From contig VYZB01000096.1 of assembly GCA_013397455.1 (NCBI GenBank), positions 2,210,521-2,274,520 on the forward strand: 64,000 nt of DNA. Reading direction: 5' to 3'. Under the pieces are notes generated by a model. That model was not told the origin of the DNA. It saw only the letters and a list, made by a program, of their open reading frames with translations, and did not search any database. Made by a program: the position numbers and the translations under genes. Below are positions 61,201 to 64,000 of this stretch, piece by piece; within the stretch, counting starts at the first letter, position 1; every line of letters begins with the position of its first letter. This stretch comes from Crotophaga sulcirostris. Taxonomy: Eukaryota; Chordata; Aves; Cuculiformes; Crotophagidae.

Positions 61201-61793
61201 GTATATGTTTTCCTCTGTGTGACTCTATGTGGATGATGCATGTACTTTTATGTACCTAGCTGTCCACTTCTGGTTTTATTAGTCTGTATATAGTGGTAGA
61301 AAACTTAGAAGTCGAGTTAATATCAGCATTAGCTTTCTTAATATAGTGTGTAGACAATCACTGGCTAATTCTTCGTACATTTCACGTTTTAAATATTTTT
61401 TCACTGCCAATAGTTTATAATTGGTGCTCCATAAAGATGATGCTTTTATATTATTCTAATATCTTTTAAAAAGTCAATAAAGAAAATTACTTAATTCAAC
61501 AAACACAAATACCTGTTAACACTGTGATTTTCATATACAGAATGGCATACATACATGGCTGTGTTATAAGCTACAATAGATAAAACTGGAGTGCGATGCC
61601 TTTCTCATAGTCTCAGCTGCAGGCCAGTATGCCTTAACTTTTAAAACTAGTTTTGCAAAATTCACCAAAGTTTCAGTTGAGCTTTGTTCCAGTGTTTTAT
61701 TCTGTTGCTGACATTGCTTGCTTTTCATGTCGTTTTGTCCTCATTTCATCTTTATGTTGCTTTTCATTGTGTTCACCTTTTATGTTTTGGCAG
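61201..61793 (+). other. RIMS2 intron (593 bases)
   Basis: Short AT-rich intron between two linker cassettes, ending in a T-rich tract and TTTTGGCAG. No repeat was recognised. Confidence 0.8.
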
Positions 61794-61901
61794 CCAGGAT
61801 CTCACAATGTATCCTCTATTTTGTGAAGATGCAATCAGATTACTTCGCTCCCGTAAGATGTGCCGTACCTATTCTGAGGGTGCTTACTATGATCTTGAGA
61901 G
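61794..61901 (+). CDS. RIMS2: RIMS2 alternative linker exon, 36 codons
   Basis: A 108-base exon, phase 2 at both ends. The acceptor is TTTTATGTTTTGGCAG and the donor is GAG followed by GTATAA. It encodes, after a shared Ser, QDLTMYPLFCEDAIRLLRSR, then KMCRTYSEGAYYDLE, ending in split AG. The frame is fixed by the preceding 61135 exon. Its position and QD-start resemble a RIM1 linker cassette that also begins near a QDISL motif (from memory). The two cysteines, the hydrophobic YPLF and the LLRSR run differ from the Ser/Arg-rich linker around it, which could indicate a short helix or binding peptide (inference). Exon status rests on matched phase, good splice sites and clean codons. Confidence 0.75.
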
Positions 61902-64000
61902 GTATAATTGATGTGGAGCATATCGTTAGCTCTACCACTTATACTTTGATAGTACGATGTTTGGTTTCCAAACTGAAAATGTGATCTGTGTTTTAGGGAA
62001 TAAACGCATACAGTGAAGATGTTTTATAATACTCTGTGAGTATGTACTCATGTAAAATGGACAACTCAGGGCTATTGGTGAATCCCAAGAGAAGCTGGAT
62101 AGTTTTATAGAAGTCAGTTTCATAAATCAGGTTATATGGATATTACATATGTGTCTTTGCATAACCCTTATTTTTGCTGGAATTTTCCAAAGAGTCTATA
62201 GTACTTATTATTCTCTTTGAAATAATGAGGAGAAGCCTACTTACTTCAAAGTAGACAGAAACAGTCTTCTGAAATCTCATACTTTGCTTAACTGAAAAAC
62301 AGAGTGAAAAGTAAAAGTATATGCTTATGTTGTAGATATAGGTATAATGCTTGTTCTGTAATTTATAAGTACTTGAATACATTCACAATACCTGTGTGTG
62401 ATTACAGAACATCAGAGTTCCTATTTATATATGAAATATATGGTAGAGAAGTTGAACCCATAATAATTTCTATGAAAAAAATATACTTGAAATACAATGG
62501 CTTTTAAGAGATGTAAATAAGACGTGCTGCTGTACTACTGTGGTTATGATACTTTCAGAAAGTATTGCAAAACAGGAAAAGATCTACATGGCTGTGTGTG
62601 AACAGAAATAAGGATATGAATTTGATAAACTATGGGCCAATAAAAAGGAAGTGGTGGCTTCAGATCTTGAATAGCAGATATAATGTTTGATATGGCTATT
62701 GCTTTATAACACAAACCATGTAAAATTTTCCATAGCAAGAACTAAAGAACTCTTGATATATTAACTGCATGACTGCCCTCTGGATATGAGTTACTCTGAA
62801 GAGTTCATTAAGGTTTGCTCTGGATTCAGATCATATACAACCATATTTTTAATAAAACAACTTTTGCATGGAGAAACAAAATAGCATCTGAAACTTTTAT
62901 AGTATTATAGAAGTATTCTATAATGGTGATATGGTGATGAGTTGGTGTTAGTGTTCGCTTATAGGTTGGACTTGATGACCTCAGAGGTCTCTTCCAACCT
63001 GATTATACAGTGAAACTGTGAAACTATTCCCTCCAAAGAAGTACTGCTTTTTAAAAATTCTCCAAAGCTATAGTATAATAGACATTATAACCTTTAGAAC
63101 TCAAGTTAAACAATTGCTTTGAAAAGATGTATATGTAAATAATTCAGTTCACATGCAGAAACTTTAATAATGAGAGGGAATTTTTTGTTTGCTTTCTGAA
63201 AATATGTGATGAAATGTGTTCATAATTATGCTGTTATAATAGTTAATATTTGTATATTGGGGTTTTTTTTTGCATTAGTTTATTTCAGATAAATTTCAGA
63301 TCGCTAACTGTATCTGTGACTATTCAGATATTGCTTAAAGTCAGATCTATTATTAAATTGTCTTAGTTTGAGGATCTTGACTTGCAAATGTTATTCTTTG
63401 GTTCTACAGAGATTAATTTCTTAAAAAAAAGTAAAATCAATGAAAATTAAGGGTGAAAGTACTACATAAAGATGAAAAAGCTGGAATTTAACAGTGAGAT
63501 AGTGTAAAACTTTCTCAGGGCTTTATTGAAGATGAGGCTATTAAAGCTAATCCCTCCTGGAGTCAGAAAGGAAAATCTGACATGAAAAGGAATATCTCTG
63601 GTTTACAGTTAGAGCAGTATCTTGAGATTCCTTGGGCCTAGGAAAGAATTGATCCTGGATTCTCTTGTCCTCTTGAATCCAGACTGCCTGTGGGTAATGT
63701 TGGTGTTCAAGTTACTTGAGACATCTTACCAGATATGAACTACGCTGAGTGCCTCATAGGCGCTGTTGTTTTTCCTACTTTTTAATCCTTTTTACATATT
63801 CTGACAGCAGTTCTCTAGATATTTAAGGAACACTTGAGGCATAATCTTTATTCACTTCCTCCGTATCCACTGAAAAACACTAAGTCATTTGCTCTTGCTT
63901 ATTTTATTTGTTGGAAATATATGAAAAAATAGTTTTTAAACAATATTTCCTCATTTATGTTTACATTTCTTCCCAGTTTAATGCTTACCTTAAATTGCAT
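61902..64000 (+). other. RIMS2 intron, 5' part
   Basis: AT-rich intron continuing beyond the window, with a CR1 3' tip at 62941. No further coding exon was found. The downstream linker exons, the RIM-BP-binding region and C2B are not present. Confidence 0.8.
62941..63025 (+). mobile_element. CR1 LINE 3' tip, sense
   Basis: GGTTGGACTTGATGACCTCA followed by GAGGTCTCTTCCAACCTGAT and a degenerate octamer tail. It is heavily 5'-truncated. Confidence 0.9.

Larger units (their letters stand above)
1..64000 (+). other. RIMS2: RIMS2 gene, internal portion (exons and introns)
   Basis: All recognised coding sequence is on the plus strand and reads, exon by exon, as the middle of RIM2. RIM2 is a large presynaptic active-zone scaffold that links Rab3 vesicles, Munc13, calcium channels, RIM-BP and liprins. 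The window covers the linker before C2A, all of C2A, and the first part of the long C2A-C2B linker. RIM2 rather than RIM1 is chosen from residues I remember as paralogue-specific, such as TILGAKDLPSREDG in C2A and YDCDDGIGVVSDYRH after it. Neither gene end is present, so promoter, start codon, stop codon and polyadenylation site lie outside. Exon order, phases and splice sites are read from the sequence; the family assignment is from memory of RIM proteins, not a database search. Confidence 0.96.

Overview
The window looks like avian nuclear DNA. It is AT-rich and intron-dominated, it carries several CR1 LINE 3' ends with the bird-type ATTCTATG-like tail, and it has two copies of an LTR family I recognise from bird genomes. 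No bacterial-type gene, tRNA, rRNA or CRISPR array was seen.

The whole window lies inside one plus-strand gene, RIMS2 (RIM2, a presynaptic active-zone scaffold). Its N-terminal part (Rab3-binding zinc finger, PDZ) and its C-terminal C2B domain lie outside. Eleven exons join in frame through GT-AG introns: 1417-1463 and 2662-2774 (Ser-rich linker before C2A); 8208-8255 (16-codon cassette); 16465-16595, 19384-19555 and 20130-20283 (C2A domain); 34952-35020, 46029-46185 and 51041-51157 (start of the C2A-C2B linker); 61135-61200 and 61794-61901 (linker cassettes). Together they give 1,182 coding bases, about 394 residues. The cassettes at 8208, 61135 and 61794 are multiples of three with matched phases, as expected for alternative splicing.

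Three further stretches look like unlisted alternative exons: a 27-base microexon at 28104-28130, a 24-base microexon at 14397-14420 and a 108-base cassette at 43614-43721. Two more, at 54437-54524 and 55289-55355, would put an early stop in the message.

The rest is intron. It holds six CR1 fragments (22.4, 30.1, 38.5, 53.9, 58.0 and 62.9 kb), two LTRs (about 28-651 and 48841-49573), two weaker LTR-like stretches (29.2 and 44.2 kb) and a few simple repeats. I see no new multi-gene system; the most interesting content is the set of small candidate splice cassettes around the C2A domain.
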